The notes under the pieces were generated by a model, which searched no databases, had not been told where the DNA came from, and saw only the letters and a list, made by a program, of their open reading frames with translations. The translations under genes were made by a program, and so were the position numbers. From DASTGO01 sp035719045 (GTDB lineage Bacteria > Actinomycetota > Actinomycetes > Actinomycetales > Kineosporiaceae): a DNA stretch of 6,034 bases. The stretch lies in NCBI GenBank assembly GCA_035719045.1, contig DASTGO010000329.1, positions 1 to 6,034 of the forward strand, in the 5' to 3' direction. Below are positions 4,680-6,034 of the stretch, in pieces (the first letter of the stretch is position 1; each line of letters opens with the position of its first letter).

Positions 4680-6034
4680 TCAGGCCGGGCGCGGCTCGGG
4701 CCGGGGGCGCGGGGACGGGTCGGTGCGGCGGGCGGCCAGTTCCGCGCGGTTGGCGCAGCGGTGGGTGCGCAGCAGCCGGGTGACGTAGCCCTCGACGGAC
4801 TTCTCGCTCAGGTTGAGCCGGGCCGAGATCTGCCGGTTGGTCAGCCCTTCCCCGATCAGGCTGCGGATCTGTTCGGCGGTGGCCAGGCTGCGGGTGCCGG
4901 GCGCCGGGGTGTTCCCGGCGGGCTGCAGGTTGCGGGCCCGGGCCAGCCAGTCCCTGGCTCCCAGCGGGGCGATCAACTGTGCGGCCTCGCCGGCCAGGGC
5001 GGTCACCTCGGGGCGCGGGGCCGGGCTCTGTTCGGCCAGCAGCACCAGGGCCTGCGCCCGGCCGAGGGTCCCCAGACCCAGCGGTGCGTCGGGCAGGGTG
5101 AGGGCCAGGCGCAGTTGGTCCGTGACGTCCGGCCGGTCCGGTCGCCGGTGCAGTTGCGCCCCGGCCCGGGCCGCGAGCAGCAGGGCACGGGCGGTGCGCA
5201 GCTCCCCGGCCAGATCGTCCAGTTCCCTGGCGAGGCGCGGCGGGGCATCGGTGTGGCCGAGGGCGCAGGCCAGCCGGTAGGCCGCGTACAGCAGCAGGTC
5301 GAGGCCGTTGCGGGGACCCTCCCGCCGGGCCCGGCGCAGGTCCTGGCCGAGGTCCTGGCACAGGCGGCGCAGGGTGGCGCCGGGCACCGGCCGTTGCCGC
5401 CAGGCAGCCGCTGCCAGGGCGTATCCCACGACGGGCGGGCGACCCCGCCGGCCGGTCTCGGCCAGCCGCCGGGCCAGGGCGGCGGAGCCGTTGCGGTCCC
5501 GGCGATGCAGTGCCACGAGCAGGGCCAGCGCGGCACCCGCGAGGTCATCGGGCTCGACCGGATCCACCTGCTCCGGGAGATCGGCCCACCCCGGCGCGGT
5601 CCGGGCCAGGAATTCCCGTCCCGCCCAGGCCACCCGGTCCCAGTCTCCGTGCAGGTATGCCGTGACCGGTCCGTCCGGTGCCTGCCCGTGCAGTGCGGCG
5701 AACAGTTCCCGGCGGGAACCCCAGCCGGCCAGGCCCCGCAGTGTGCCGGCGTCTGCGGTACCCGTGCCGGAGTCCCGGGTCCGGTCCCACTCCTGCCAGG
5801 CCGCCGCCCAGTCGTCCGCACCGGCGCCGGATGCCGCGGTGAGGGTTCTTCGGGTGCGGCCGAGGGCCGGCCACGGGGTCAGCTCGGCGGCTGCGGCGTC
5901 CGGGGGGCTCCCCGGGACGGTGACGGGTGCGACGTCATGGCCGGGCCGGGCGGGCCGGCGCCGTGGCCGGGGGTCGGGCCGCCCCGCGACCGGCGGTGGC
6001 AGGGTGGCGGCGACCGTTCTCAGCAGGTCGAGCC
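4680..6034 (-). CDS. LuxR-family transcriptional regulator, C-terminal 450 residues (5' end outside window)
   Basis: The frame is open from the right edge to the TGA at 4680, so the gene is cut by the window and residue numbers are not absolute. The visible part begins with LLRTVAATLPPP and a Pro/Arg-rich stretch, then a long alpha-helical repeat-like region typical of the tetratricopeptide-like middle of large LuxR (LAL-type) regulators: LHGDWDRVAWAGREFLA, ALALLVALHRRD, LLLYAAYRLACALGH, LGRAQALVLLAEQ. The last 70 residues are a LuxR HTH: ATAEQIRSLIGEGLTNRQIS, then ARLNLSEKSVEGYVTRLL and NRAELAARR, followed by a Pro/Arg tail. Large LuxR proteins usually carry an N-terminal ATPase domain that would lie off the right edge; that is inferred. 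In the recognition-helix region the usual KLGV motif is replaced by THRC. GTG 5633 is an internal codon rather than a start, because clear homologous-looking protein continues upstream. The target genes cannot be told from here. Confidence 0.92.
   Translation of the reverse strand, partial: LDLLRTVAATLPPPVAGRPDPRPRRRPARPGHDVAPVTVPGSPPDAAAAELTPWPALGRTRRTLTAASGAGADDWAAAWQEWDRTRDSGTGTADAGTLRGLAGWGSRRELFAALHGQAPDGPVTAYLHGDWDRVAWAGREFLARTAPGWADLPEQVDPVEPDDLAGAALALLVALHRRDRNGSAALARRLAETGRRGRPPVVGYALAAAAWRQRPVPGATLRRLCQDLGQDLRRARREGPRNGLDLLLYAAYRLACALGHTDAPPRLARELDDLAGELRTARALLLAARAGAQLHRRPDRPDVTDQLRLALTLPDAPLGLGTLGRAQALVLLAEQSPAPRPEVTALAGEAAQLIAPLGARDWLARARNLQPAGNTPAPGTRSLATAEQIRSLIGEGLTNRQISARLNLSEKSVEGYVTRLLRTHRCANRAELAARRTDPSPRPRPEPRPA

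Noticed and set aside
4664..4788. GGAGG followed by GTG 4672/4675, giving a 37-codon frame
   Set aside because: Good spacing but an Arg/Ser-rich product lying entirely opposite the LuxR HTH end; most likely chance.
5545..5874. Other minus-strand frames within the LuxR gene, and a LuxR start at 5633
   Set aside because: The alternative frames are shadows. The LuxR frame continues open with protein-like sequence to the right edge, so 5633 is internal.
4662..6034. A plus-strand frame starting at ATG 4662, overlapping the previous stop as TGATG and open to the window edge
   Set aside because: The overlap looks like translational coupling, but the frame is exactly codon-aligned antisense to the LuxR gene, where stops are rare because TTA, CTA and TCA codons are avoided. 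Its Gly/Gln/Pro-rich translation has no domain.

Overview
The base composition is very GC-rich, with strong G/C preference at third codon positions, GTG starts and long spurious antisense reading frames. The gene families (a Scr1-type helix-turn-helix regulator with DUF397 partners, a DUF5685-like protein, a CpnT-like effector N-terminus and a large LuxR regulator) point to a chromosomal segment of a filamentous actinomycete such as a Streptomyces, Kitasatospora or Frankia relative. The genus cannot be fixed from the window. I saw no integrase, transposase, tRNA, CRISPR array or origin.

Layout, left to right. (1) 1-264, minus: the first 88 codons of a protein whose start resembles the WXG100-like helical N-terminus of CpnT-type exported toxins; the rest lies outside the window. 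(2) 265-660: a gene-free divergent spacer with one good hairpin. (3) 661-1890, plus: a DUF5685-like protein with a 52-residue tail containing 24 cysteines, encoded by degenerate TGC/GAC repeats. (4) 1891-1988: a convergent gap with three small hairpins. (5) 1989-3402, minus: a regulatory locus read right to left as Scr1-type regulator, DUF397 protein A (4-bp start/stop overlap), a 134-bp repeat- and hairpin-rich spacer, then a divergent second DUF397 protein B. (6) 3403-3594: a divergent regulatory region with inverted TTGTCCG arms. (7) 3595-4110 and 4204-4662, plus: two unrecognised actinobacterial proteins, one with a C-x2-C-x3-C-x-C cluster and a 12-residue tandem duplication, the other a small helical protein with HTH-like segments. 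(8) 4680-6034, minus: the C-terminal 450 residues of a large LuxR-family regulator whose 5' end is outside the window.

How the parts may work together. The central locus looks like a Scr1/DUF397 toxin-antitoxin-like regulatory module, of the kind exemplified in Streptomyces by the Scr1/Scr2 pair, with an extra diverged DUF397 copy. The divergent promoter region could serve both the regulator and the two small plus-strand genes. The DUF5685-like gene and the exported-effector-like gene share a divergent spacer; a functional link is only a hypothesis. The most unusual single object is the cysteine/aspartate tail at 1732-1887.
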